A stretch of 64,000 bases of DNA from Chlorops oryzae. Taxonomy: Eukaryota; Arthropoda; Insecta; Diptera; Chloropidae. Numbering within the stretch: position 1 is the first letter of the stretch; the number at the start of each line of letters is the position of its first letter. The notes below the pieces were generated by a model that saw nothing but the letters and a program-made list of their open reading frames with translations, was not told where the DNA came from and did not search any database. The stretch is from the NCBI GenBank assembly GCA_020466095.1, contig CM035806.1:16496724-16560723 (forward strand), read 5' to 3'. Both the position numbers and the translations under genes were made by a program. Of the stretch, positions 1 to 11,987 are shown one piece after another.

Positions 1-2297
1 ATTTGAAACGTAAGATAGAATTTCTTGATCAAAGTGTGAATAAGAATTACCCTTTAGAAAATTGATTAGCCTTTCTTTTAAGCCATAAAACAAGAAAATC
101 GATTAACATTAGACGGACCTGGGACCATTAAAATACAAAGTTCTTAGATATTGAAAAAAATAAATTGGAAGTCTTTGGGAAACGTAGAAGACGTAGAAAC
201 AACAATAGTGCAAGGAATATCTTGTTTCTTCTTTTAATAGACCGAAAAATGGCCATGGGCTCATCAAAAAATTGCATTTCCAACTGAAGTGCCGAAAACC
301 TGAATTTCGGACAAATATTTTGAGAATTTGATCATTAAAATCGGTCAGCGTTTGCTATTTGTAAACTCACTCAGATGGTGGTGGTGGTGGTGGTGGTCAC
401 TCTATGCATAATCTATACGTTTCCTACAGGGTACAATGTAAGTTGACTGTTGTCGAGATTGGGAGAAAATTCTGTTGAAATCGTAGCGTGAAGCACGAAA
501 ATATTTTAATCGAGAATATATTTTTTTTATTTTTTATTTCAAAATAATTTTTTTTTTTCTTCTCAATAACATTTTGTTGCAACGGCAACGTTACCCAGCC
601 GGAAATTTCCCGGTGAAACAATCAATGATTTCAGCATGACATAGAGCCGCGACTCCTCCTGATTATAGGTACACCAACTTTCTAATGAAATAAACACACA
701 AGCGGCATTGGCAGTCATAAGAGCATATGTCACGAGTTGGTCATCGAAAGTGGAGTAGATCTACTCCGTCGTATCGATACCTCTATCGATGACAGTGCCA
801 TTGGAGTTGCGATGAATAACATTTCCTCTCGATGACATTGCAATTGCGATAAAAAGCTCCTTCTCTCGATGGCAATGCCACTGCAATTGAGAAGTACTCA
901 AATTTTCCCCTTGATATCCTTGGTGAAAAAATTAATGAATTGGTCACTTATGCGAAAATTTCCGGCTGGGTACTTAAAGAGTGTGTGCGTATGTGTGTGT
1001 GCTTTGCTTTATCGCAATATTTACGATGAAAACAATAAAAGAATGTAGCGAAATCTTTATTGCTTCATTCTCCTTCGGAAAAAATTGAAAATTTTTAAAT
1101 AAAACGAAAGACGAAAAAATGAAATCCTAAGCGAAACGAATGTATGAATAATGTTATTGGCTGAGATTTTAAGTTCATTCATAAATTTGTTGAACTTTTT
1201 CGAATGAAATAAATGAACGCTCAATATTTTGCAAAGTTTCCTTCCTCGTTTTTGAATGTGGTGAGGATAAACATACATATACAGTATGTACATATACATT
1301 TTGTTAAATGAAAGAATCTCCCAAGGATATGTTTCGTCTTTGCAATATGCAACTTTCTGCGCTACCTATAAAATCCTTTTGACTTTTTCAGAAACCTTAA
1401 AGTTTCTTCATGGAAAACATTCATTTTATTTTTTGTGTTTTCCTTTTTTTTTTCTTCCTTTTTGCTTTGTTTTATGAAATGTTTCGTGAAACTTTTCGAA
1501 TACTTTGCAAACTATTTTGCTGAGCTACGTAGATACGTTGCTGCTAGTTTATGGAAACTCTCTACCGTTTTAATTTTATTTTTTATTTTATTTTATTTCA
1601 TGTTTTTGATTTTTCTAGTAAAATTTTTGATTGTTGTTCGAGTGCTTGATGAAATTTGTGAAAGTGTTGCTGGTTTTGGCGGTCATTTTATTACGTTGCA
1701 AGTGAAAAATTAGGGTATCCACAAGGAAAATGGAATTTCAGAATGAATGCGTAAGAAATAAAGTGGAAACATTTTATTAACTGACTTCGTTTGTTTTTAG
1801 AATTTCCACAAAGATGAAGGGCAAAAAACCGAATTTTTTTTTTGGACACTGCTCCTGGAAATACATATCTCGGATTTCGGTTTTCCCGCGAAAAAATCTT
1901 ATTTTCCCACAGCAAAGTTTTTTTTGAGGGCATGTTGGAAATATATTAATTTCTGAAACTTTATTATACACTTGAAACTCAACCGATACTTAGAATTTAG
2001 AAATTCCGGAGCTCTGTAGCTCCTACGCATTACAGTCAATTAGTCCACTGGCCATCTCAAAATGGATTAATTTTCTGGTTATTTCCAGCTTTCTAATCGG
2101 ACCTAAATATGAACGCAGGTCAACTAAACATTTCTAATAAAATCCGATGTAGATATTAGACCCAGACTTTGTTCTACAATAACATATTGAAAATGAATCT
2201 GATAAGCAGAAGCCAAAAATCCCTCATTTTTTATATTTTTATAATCTTTAATTCTTTCGTTGCAAAAAATGTTTGAATAAGAAGAAATCAATTTAAA
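1..2297. other. No gene seen; simple sequence and short palindromes
   Basis: AT-rich DNA with a (GGT)n microsatellite (376-397) and many T runs. A segment near 750-900 repeats ctctcgatg and the word gatggcaatgcca. No frame with a recognisable protein. Confidence 0.6.
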
Positions 2298-2725
2298 ACA
2301 AGTAAGGGTGTTATAGTCAATAAGACAATAGAATACCCGACACAGATACACATGTTCAAATAATTTTTAAAATCAGGAGTTGTTTAAGGCCATCAGGGAC
2401 CCCATATACCGACTTTTGTTAAATTTCTTTATGAAAACCGCCCCTTTGGCACGCCCACTTTTCTAATCTTTTGAATTCTAATCGGAGGCTTAAATACATG
2501 CTCAACTTCTAAGTTTAATTGAAACATTTCGAAAAAGTCCGATTTTGGGGCAGTTTTTAGATTTTTGTCACAGACCCTAGTAGGAGGTACCCCTAAAAAT
2601 GGTCCGATCGGGTCCATTCTCAAACTTGTTCTTACTCATATTCCCGTGAGCACGCATACCAAATTTTGTCAAGATAGCTCAATTCCTTCGATAAGAAAAC
2701 TGTATACAAACAGACGGATAGACAG

Positions 2726-2775
<50 letters not shown>

Positions 2776-2946
2776 GGACAGACAGACAGACATACAGACG
2801 TACATGGCTAAATCGAATCTCCTAGTGACGCTGATCATTTCTATATATAATATATTTTGTATGGTCTAGCTCGACTGGTTCTGGGTGTTACACACAACCA
2901 CACAAACGCAATATACCCTCGACACAGAGTGTGCCGGGTATAAAAA
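2298..2946 (+). mobile_element. Mini-me/DINE-1-type element A, about 0.65 kb
   Basis: It has the same start (ACAAGTAAGGG) and end (GTGCCGGGTATAAAA) as element B. It carries a (GACA/GACG)n tract at about 2703-2790 followed by the core ctaaatcgaatctcc...ctgatcatttctatatata. The open frames of repeated Thr-Asp-Arg-Gln or Cys-Leu-Ser-Val come from the microsatellite and are not genes. Confidence 0.75.
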
Positions 2947-5511
2947 AATCTACAAAGAATTGAAGGTTCTTGCTCCAAAAAATTAATAATTTTCCCCCAA
3001 CAAAATTCGTCAAAGTTATTGATATTTTTCATTCATGAATATTTGTTTTCATTGAATGTTGGACCCTTATTATAAATATAAAATATTACGTGCCTTGAGA
3101 AAATCAAACCTTTTGTTTTTGATGGACGAAATCTATGTTGTCTCGTTATGCGTCGTTGTCTTCTAATCGCTGAGAAATGAAAGACATACATCTATCTTTT
3201 CTACCGGTGTCAAGAAAAATCATGTCACTTTTTGCTACTTTTCAAGTTATTAGCATTTTTATGTGAAAAGAAGCCTGCGAAATAGTTGAAAAATAGGGGG
3301 GAACTATAGCATACTTTTGGGGTTGTTTTAGCTACATCCTTATGAAAACGAAATGAGGTTGAAAAAAAAATTATATAAATAGTAAATTATTTATGAATGA
3401 AAAGTAAAAGGCAGGTTGAATGACATTTAATATATACAGTGATACCTCGACATACGAGTGCCCAAACAGGCGAGTTTTTTGAAATGCGAGCCATAGAGCG
3501 ACCGACTTTTTGTTTTGAAATTCGAGCAATCGGCTAGCAGATGATCGGCCACGATCACATGGACGTGGCCTATTGTGATGAAACTTTAAAATTTTCCTAA
3601 TATTACCTACAGAAGTATGTGTACGAAAATGTAAAGGTCTGCAATAACTCCTTCGAATTTTTTTCCAAAAATTGTATGAAGCCGAACCACTGTGCGACGG
3701 AAAAGAAGTCTTCTGAATGAGTCAGTGCAAATGCTAAGAAGAAATAAATGAAAATTGTGTAGAAAGATTACAAAGTTTTTGTGTGTGCCGATGGTATTCT
3801 CAACTCCCATCAAGGTGAATTATAGTATATTGTTAGTATACAGGTGTATTGAGATTCAAATATGGCCTTAACATTCAAAATGCCTGCTAGAGAAATCTTA
3901 CAAAAAACTAAGATTGAAAAATTTGACCCGAAACTCTTTTTCTTTTTTTGCATTTTTTTTTTTTTTTTTCTTTTTTGTATATAGACCCTGATATGCTGCC
4001 AAAGGACATATGGTGTCCTTCATATAAGAAAAAAAAATCCAAACCCTCGTGAAAGAGTTTCAATTTGAATAATTTCCTTTCATGGGCACTACTGCACATG
4101 CATTAAGCAAAATATAACCTTGTCCGTCACACCTCAATGGCATCTAACTTTGATGACTTGAGTGTTCTTCGATGTGTCATACATACCATACATACATATA
4201 TCGAAGAAAAACACACACGATATGCAAATGTTTTGCTCGCTTACCGGTCGTTTGCATGGAATCGCTCTCACATGAACATATGCATACCTACATATTTATT
4301 ATTATTTTTTATTTCTTAGTTCTTTTATTTTTTTTCTTTTTCTCCGCTAGCACTTTTATCCATTACCGAGCGGAAAGCGGGAAAAAATGACTAAACCAAA
4401 TGTCAAAGAAAAGAAAATGAGAGAAAGAAAAATTGAAAATTTTATTCCCTAGTATGAATAACTGCTGAGCTCGCGCTCGTAATCAAATACATCGAAAAAT
4501 GGTGGGTAAACATATTTCACATGTGCATGTTTAAAATGCTCGAAAGCTCGAAACCCAACAGAGGATGCGAGTAAAATTGTTTGCACACATAAATAAAAAA
4601 AAAAATAAAATAAAAATAATAAAATATAAATAAATTCTTATTATCTGTAAGGCGAAAAGAAAAGAAACAACAACAATAAAACATTTAATTGATTCATGGT
4701 AAGACACTGTCAGTAGCAAAAAGAATCTATTTCTGTTGGAGCAATATTTCTCTTATTCCTGTCACAAATGACCGTCAATCACGTTTTCAATCTCGCTCTC
4801 CCTCTCTACCTGCCAGTCTTTCACCCACTCTTTCTTTCGCTCTCTTTGTCTGTGCCATCCTGTCTGTGCACCTGTTCCGCAGCGGCAGCAGCAACCGAGA
4901 TTTCATTCGCTTCCGATTTCTTTCAATGGCTCTTCAAACAAAAGCACAATGTAATTAGCGTCCACGAGCTGCCCGCAACTTTGTACCGTCAAACGGAATA
5001 CGATGAGCGCCTTAATGGCTTTGCAGTGGTGATAATTGTTATTAGCTTAAAATGAAGCCCCCGCTGTGGACCACCGACGACAGTCTTTAGAATTTACATC
5101 ATATGATTTACAATTACGCCTTTAGGATTGGATTGTCATTGGAGGACATGAAAAGTTGAGTGATATTTAAAAAAAAAAAATCGCTCACGTTCTCTCGCAA
5201 AGCAAATTCCATCAAAAATGGAATATTCGAATAGATTTTTTTTTTTCAGTTTTGACGATTTTGTTGTTCACGTAATGGTGGATGAAACATTTGGTCGAAG
5301 GGGAACAGTTCCTGCTTCGGTCGCTTTCCGTTGTTCTAGCTCATCTTAATCGAGCTAGTCCTCTTGCGCCCAAGCAGGAGTACAGCTATTTTGTTCTCGG
5401 CATTTTTCATGTTTCACAAACATGAAACATTTACTCCCATTAGTGAATGCGATTGGAAGGGCAAAAATGAACTTTCTTTTAATTAAAATCCGTGAGTATT
5501 TTTAAGATAAA
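2947..5511. other. No gene seen
   Basis: AT-rich, apart from the pogo-like end at 3437. A CT-rich, more GC-rich stretch at 4770-5050 gives two overlapping frames of 89 and 95 codons without recognisable motifs. Confidence 0.55.
3437..3540 (+). repeat. Solo terminal repeat resembling a pogo-like element
   Basis: CAGTGATACCTCGACATACG followed by agtgcccaaac, gcgagccatagagcgaccga and attcgagcaatcgg resembles the terminal region of pogo-type Tc1/mariner elements. No partner end or transposase is seen nearby. Confidence 0.4.
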
Positions 5512-6130
5512 ACAAGTAAAGAAGTTTACATCGGCAAAGCCGATTGCACACATACCTTTTCCTCAGCCTAAAATATGTTAAAACATTACCTTAACGAAAA
5601 TTCCTGCCGTTTTCGTTGTTCTAGCTTGGATATCTATTTATAACTTATCTGTTCTTCGATTTAGCTTCTAAAATTCGAGATTATTATTAAGCACAAAATT
5701 TTCGCGAATGGTGGTCATGGTCAAATTTTAACCGTTAGAGGACATTATGTCTAGCTGCGAAATACTCAATTCAAAATAGTGAAAATAAATTTTTGCGAAT
5801 TTCGCGAATGGTGGTCAAATTTTAACCTTAAGTGACGACTTTATTTGGCGGCAAAATACACAATCAGAAGAAGCAAAAAAAAATCATTTTTGTATACAGA
5901 TATGAGAATAAGAGAAAGAGTGTTTTTTTCTAATGTGTAGGATGATGACCATAGTTATAGCGATGTCGCAATTTTCAGCGAAAGCTTAAGTCTACATGGT
6001 AACTATACACACACCAAATTTCAATAAGCTGGGATGTATAGTAAAAAAGTTATCCACGAAAAACCCTAAAAATCGTGATTTTCGAAAATTCTGAACCACT
6101 TCCCACGACCCAAGGTGGTACTAGGAAAAC
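5512..6130 (+). mobile_element. Possible further short interspersed repeat starting ACAAGTAAAG
   Basis: The start ACAAGTAAAGAAG and the following short hairpin catcggcaaagccgat resemble the opening of the mini-me-like elements, but no GACA tract or GGGTATAA end follows. An internal imperfect tandem duplication of about 100 bp is visible: the word ttcgcgaatggtggtca starts near 5701 and near 5801. The right boundary is a guess. Confidence 0.35.
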
Positions 6131-6751
6131 AATTTTTATGCAGTTTTTCGGACATTTACCTGGTTCATGTCCATTGCGCATTGTCAAGCGCAATCGTTGC
6201 GTGCTGTTTTGATATGTGCACATACGAGTATAGGCATTGTTCGCTCGCTCAGTGGTTATTGAGGGAAATATGCTAGGTAAGCATCTTCAAAGGTGTATTT
6301 GGACCACTAATCATGGTCCGCCCATTCTGATTTATGCATCAATTTAAAGGGGAAGAACTAAGCTTTATTTCAAAATTAAAAAATAAAAATAAAAATATGA
6401 CGTCTCTCCTAGAAAATCAAGAAATAAAACTAAATTGCCAAATTTTTCTCATTTACCGTTTTCGAAAAATTTTTTAAGTATTGTTTTCGAAAAGTTCAGA
6501 AAATTTTTATTAAGAAACATTCGAAAAATTGTTGAAGCGAGGCGATTTTAGCCCCATTGTAATTCAATGAAATATGTTCTTCGAAGCAAAAATCTAAACT
6601 TTGACACCCTGTATCTCGGCAACCTGTGATTAAAATTTACTCTTTTTTTGCACATTTAACGTACTCTTACATCTTAACAACTGTACCAAGTTTCATCCAA
6701 ATCGGGGAGAAAAAATTTTGCCGGTGGTACACTTGACGTGTTTTGCCCCAT

Positions 6752-6904
6752 AGGTGACATTGTCATGCATGACATCTTGGAGGACATGTCATCGTGGAGG
6801 GATGCTGTTCATGTGCTTGACTCTCATTGGCTACTGAAATTTAAATAAGGTTTTAGCGTCAGTTCAGCGTTAGCATAAAGTGCCGTAGATGATGAGTGCT
6901 CGAC
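6752..6904 (+). repeat. Internal fragment of the 44.2 kb MITE family
   Basis: It matches 44293-44444 in the same orientation with only scattered differences, starting AGGTGACATTGTCATGCATG and ending gatgatgagtgctcga. The terminal repeats are not present here. Confidence 0.75.
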
Positions 6905-7110
6905 TCAGAATCCGAAGATCGAGATTTTTGAAATTACCGATTCTTTTGAAATACATAGTAGATATTGATATATATCTATGTATTTTTTAAATATGCGGTG
7001 TTTCAGCATTGAGATAAAAAAAAAAAAAAGAAATCTGTTCTTTCTTCGATAAGCACACGAAACCAGACCTTTAAAAGTTAAGCCTTTTAAATTAGCTAGT
7101 AATATACTCG

Positions 7111-7510
7111 TATCGTCTTCTTAAAGTGTAAACCTGCTTTTTCCACTCTTAACCGATTCGGACTTTTCGATGTCATTCGAAAGAAAAAAGCACACTGCAT
7201 CGTCAGGCAAAAAAATCGTTTTTAATTTCAAATTGTAAGTACGGAGAAATTGGTGATGAGTAAAACTGCTAAGTCCAACTGTGGTCAAAGTTCACAGCAA
7301 ACACCAGCAAGTGACTCTAACGTAGCTTTTTTATATTGCACAGAATTGAATTTAGAAGAGACTTCATACATGAAGAAAATAAACCATCCATACATTGGGT
7401 TTCCTTTTGAAGCTTTAAGTCTTGAGCAAAAAAAAAAAAAATGTTTTTTGTTTACCCTGTAATGTTTCGAAATTGTTAGTCAGCAGGTTTACACTTTAAG
7501 CCGACGATAT
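7111..7510. mobile_element. MITE candidate with about 28-bp inverted ends (400 bp)
   Basis: TATCGTCttcTTAAAGTGTAAACCTGCT on the left pairs with its inverse at 7482-7510 with two or three mismatches. The interior is AT-rich with a poly(A) run; a 70-codon frame inside shows no recognisable motif. Confidence 0.65.
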
Positions 7511-8352
7511 ACATTCATATACTTATGTATATAAATATGCTATGGCGGAGAGTTGAAGGTAAGCAAACAGTCTGACATGAAGCCGACCGAGTCCATTATC
7601 ATTTTATAAAAAGCAACAAACACTTAGATGTTCAACATAAATGTGTGGGCCTGTCATTTTTGGCTGGCCAAGAGTCAGTGACTCTTCTCCAAGTGCCTTC
7701 TGCATGGGAAAGCTTTTCATCTGTCACTTTACGTGTTGACGTTTGACAATGTTCTCGCAAGCTTTAACAATGGATATTTCAAAAATCGGGGAAAAAAAGA
7801 TTTTCAAATTAAAACAGTCAAAAAAAAAAAAAAAAAAAAAAAATCCCAATGCTAGCCACATGACTTCTAATGAATGTTCAAAGGCCCTCCCCGGCCCTCA
7901 AAATAAAGAAATTAATCAGAAAAAATTTTTGTTTAAAAAATCAAGAGTCTTCTTTCGACGTTGGACATTGACTGACATTTGTCATAGCATTAAGAAAGAT
8001 GTGCGCAAGAGGAAAGAATAAAATCATTTAAATGCGAAATGAAATGTGAAGCTACAAAAGACATAGAGAGAAAGTAAAGACAGAATTTTATCATATTTTT
8101 GAGGGGATCTAAAAATAAGAAGAAGAAAAATAAAATAATATTAAATAAATAAATTCGACCACCTACAGAGTTTCTCCCTCTCTCTCTCTGTTCCTCTCTA
8201 TTATATATAAATATATATATATATATAGATATATATATATATCTTTTCTTTATATTTACTTATTTATTTGTGTGCTTTTGAGGCTCAACGTCTAATATTG
8301 CACAAATTATTCGACCTTTTCTGGTTCCCTTCTTTTTTAGTTCTTTTTGCAT

Positions 8353-8383
<31 letters not shown>

Positions 8384-11300
8384 TAATTCTGAAAGCAATC
8401 TAAAATATGCAATTCACCTCAAAAAGAACAAGTCGACGACTTTTTTCAGAATACTAATAGGATTGACTTGGGGCAAGTGCGAACCTTTTTCGAAAGCCTT
8501 ACAATTTGAATGGCACTCTTCTTTTTTTCTGATAGCCCAAAACTTTGCTACTTTGGAGGGAATATTCTTTTGTATTGCAAATTAGGCATTGCTTCGATTG
8601 ATGATGAAAATGATATCGAAATTTTAGTTATATTTCCTTTTATAATATAAATTTTCTTATAAAGTAATCGGGGTTTCTTTTTTTGATTGATTCCGTCAAC
8701 CCTTATAATTCTCTTTTTATGCTGCTTTTTACAACTTTCTAAAGGCGCGATTTATATGTATATAGCTATGTTTTATTGCCTTTCTCTTTTTACTGTTTGG
8801 GTCTTATTTATTATTTTTTTTTTTTTTTTGCTTCGTCTTTTCGTCATACTAATTCCAATATACCTACTATTTGTGATCAACCGCACTCAAACTAATTCAC
8901 GCACAAATGTGCATACATGTTTATGTATGTTTACATATGTATGAATACATGAAAGTACATTGCATATTTTTATGGAAATTTCTTGTCCTTCAATGTCATT
9001 TTGATAGATGATTGTATCTCTTTTTTCGAATTTTTCCTCTCCTTTTCAAATGAAAAATCCCTTTTCACTATCGTTTTAAGTTTGTTCCTGTTTTTGGGGA
9101 ATGGAGCGAATTTCTCCAATTGATGTCTGAAATTTCTATTCATTAAATCAGAGAATACATTTTTTCTTCAACATTATATCGTTTTTGTGTTTTATTTCTT
9201 TTTGCCTTTCGTTTGATCAGCTTTTGTTTCTTATTTTCCAAGCATATTATATCTGCGGGTATTGCAGGGAAAAAATCATTGCATATAAATCGGCACATTT
9301 GAAAATTTGCAAAAGTTTTGCTCTTAACGACTTATCAATAGATAGCGCTGAAGATACAAAATAAAAAACTATAATAAAAAAAACACGATTCAATTTTGAC
9401 CGAATATGTACAAGGTTAAAAGTCTGCACAGGTGAGAAAAAGGTCTATTTGAGAAACTCCAAGTAATTTGGGTCAACTCCATTTGATACCGCTTCCTCTC
9501 TCTTCATCTCTCTTTCTCCTTTATCTCTCTGTCTCTCGCCTTATCTCGCTTTATCTCGCTTTCTCTCGCTTTCTCTCTCGTTGTCTCTTGCTCTCTCTTG
9601 CTCTCTCTTGCTCTCTCTTAGCTCTCTCTTACCTCTCTCTTACCTCTCTCTTGCTCTCTCTTGCTCTCTTTTGCTCTCTTTTGCTCTCTCTTTTTCTCTC
9701 TTGCTCTCTTTTTCTCTCTCTTGCTATCTCTTGCTCTCTATTGCTCTCTATCGCTCTCTATTGCTCTCAATTGCTTTCTATTGCTCTCTCTTGTTGTCTA
9801 GCAGATATCCCTGGAAGCAGCTTTACCAAATCTGAGGCCGTGGAGATTCTCCTTTGATACTTATACCATCCCCCCCCCACCCCCCGCCAAACCCTTTCAT
9901 TCAATAAAATGTAGTATTAATCCTAACCGGAAAAGAAAAGCCTTTTTAATGCAACATGTTCGATTCCGCTAATCATCAGAAACAAAGAACTCCCATGAGG
10001 GAAGAGCAAAAGAGTTTTATGTGTTGGTTTTCAGTCCTACTCTTGATTGAATGTGTTTTCCCATTATTGAAAAAAGAAACAATTGGCAAACACGTTTATC
10101 TCAGCATATACTCGTACACTCCTATCAAAAATATCAATTTACATTAAACATACAAACAAATGTGCAGATAAGCAGCACGAAATTGTCCAATGCTTTTGAG
10201 ATACACTCGAACGATTCACGCCAAGCCACGTGATGATTAATCGTGAAGTTAAGGATTCTTTTCTCTCTTTCTGTCTCATTTCTCATTGAAATGCGAGCAT
10301 AAAATTAAAGGAAGAACTTTTACATGTAAATATGAGGAATGCGTTGTCGGACATTGACATACATATAGGTATGTTATTTGTGCTCTGTACGTTTGTGCGT
10401 GCGTGCTTGCGTTGATGCGTGCGTGTGTGTGCAAGGGTACAACAGCGATTAAAAAAATATTTAAATTTTTCCTTCATTCATTGTTTTTAATGCCCACTCC
10501 ATAGCGAACATCGCATATAAAATATTTCTGTTATTAATGTATGTATACAAGTAAGCAGCACGTAGCAAGCGAGCAGGGGCCTGAATTTATTGGCATATGA
10601 AAAAGAGATAAATCATGTAGAACAAAGCCTTAAATACTGTGCCAATATGTTTCATATTGTGTAATGTGAGGTCTGAGCAAACAGAAAATTCGCTTTTGCC
10701 CTGTAAATCCGTATTTTAGCACCACCAATTGCAAAAATATATGCACAATCAATTGTGGACAAATAACGTGACCATATTGGCAAGTGAGAACAGATAATTT
10801 TATTTCATTTCTCATAACTCTTATATATTTATATTTTTTTTTTTGCAAACTTTCCCAGCAGCGCAATGGTCAATGCATGCCAAAGACATCGAATCCTGAA
10901 TCGACTACCAAGTAATGAAAGTGCATTACAATTTGGATGTAATTCTCCCTGATGTAATCAACTCTAAAATATCAAATAAATACCTCATCAATTCTCATTC
11001 AATATTTTCGACTTTTTCTACTAAAATGCGTATATTTTTTTGTATTATATGAATATTTATCATACATACATACGAGGCGTCTATAGCTAGATTTTCTCGA
11101 ACGTTAACATAATAAATCTAGAACTCGCGAATGAGATCTCTCTGAGCAAAATCAGTTCTACATACATATTTCGATCTCATTTCGGACTCATAAGAATGAT
11201 CGCTTCTAAAATTATTTCTGGGTTCCCAATATTCCCTAATTAAATGAGGTCGCTTGAAACATGATAAAAAGAGATGTGACTTTTGCCTTTTCTATCACCT

Positions 11301-11669
11301 AAAGCAGAGTTATATCTGTGTTCAATTAGGCCTATAAATAAACCAGGCAACTGAACAGTGTCGTTTAATGTGATTAAATAAGTACAAGTATAACAGCTAT
11401 TTATGCGGCACGATCGTGTCTATTCGGCGTTGCGGTTTGCTCTGAAGGCTTTTGCGATAAGTTTCAAGCCAAAAAGAGGCAGCCGTGAAAATCTGTCGAT
11501 TACCGACTCAATCCCTCAGAGATGGTTGTCAATTATTCACACTTTTCACCGGAATTAGGGAAAATTTGAACTGTGGATAGATTTTTCTGCAGAATTGGGC
11601 AATTTTTTGTTATTATTATTATTATTTTTTTTTTTTTTTTGCACAAATGATTAAAAATTGCACAATCAT
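7511..11669. other. No gene seen; simple repeats
   Basis: It contains a (TA)n tract (about 8201-8242), an irregular ctctcttg-type repeat from about 9535 to 9795 that creates Leu/Ser-rich frames, and a poly(C) patch near 9870. The rest is AT-rich and unremarkable. Confidence 0.6.
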
Positions 11670-11987
11670 ATTGAGGCCTTCTACACTAGGCAATTTTAGT
11701 TGCGCATCTCATATCGAATTCTCTTTTGGAGTTGCTTTCGTGTCTACATTGGGCCAGCAACTGAGTTCCTCGATCACAATCCCAACGCCACTTTCACGTT
11801 TGAAAGTAAGAAAGAGATGGCATCTTCACGTTTGAACGTAAGAAAGAGATGCACAAAGCGTATCGCACAAAATTGCCTGTACGAGCAACTCGCGACAGCA
11901 ATTTTCCCCTTACCTTCCCCGTACCTCGTCTCTCCTACAAACTCGCGAGTTGCGCAACTAAAATTGCCTAGTGTGGAAGGCCTCAAT
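11670..11987. mobile_element. MITE with 37-bp terminal inverted repeats (318 bp)
   Basis: The left end (ATTGAGGCCTTCTACACTAG and 17 more bases) and the right end match in inverse orientation over 37 bp with one mismatch. The interior holds a direct duplication of about 30 bp (cacgtttgaaMgtaagaaag, near 11797 and 11827). It has no coding capacity. No clear target duplication could be assigned, so the superfamily is open. Confidence 0.8.

Noticed and set aside
2565..2838. Frames of TDRQ or CLSV repeats
   Set aside because: They come from the GACA microsatellite of a mini-me-like element.
9468..9857. 129-codon Leu/Ser-rich frame
   Set aside because: It is a translation of the irregular ctctcttg simple repeat.
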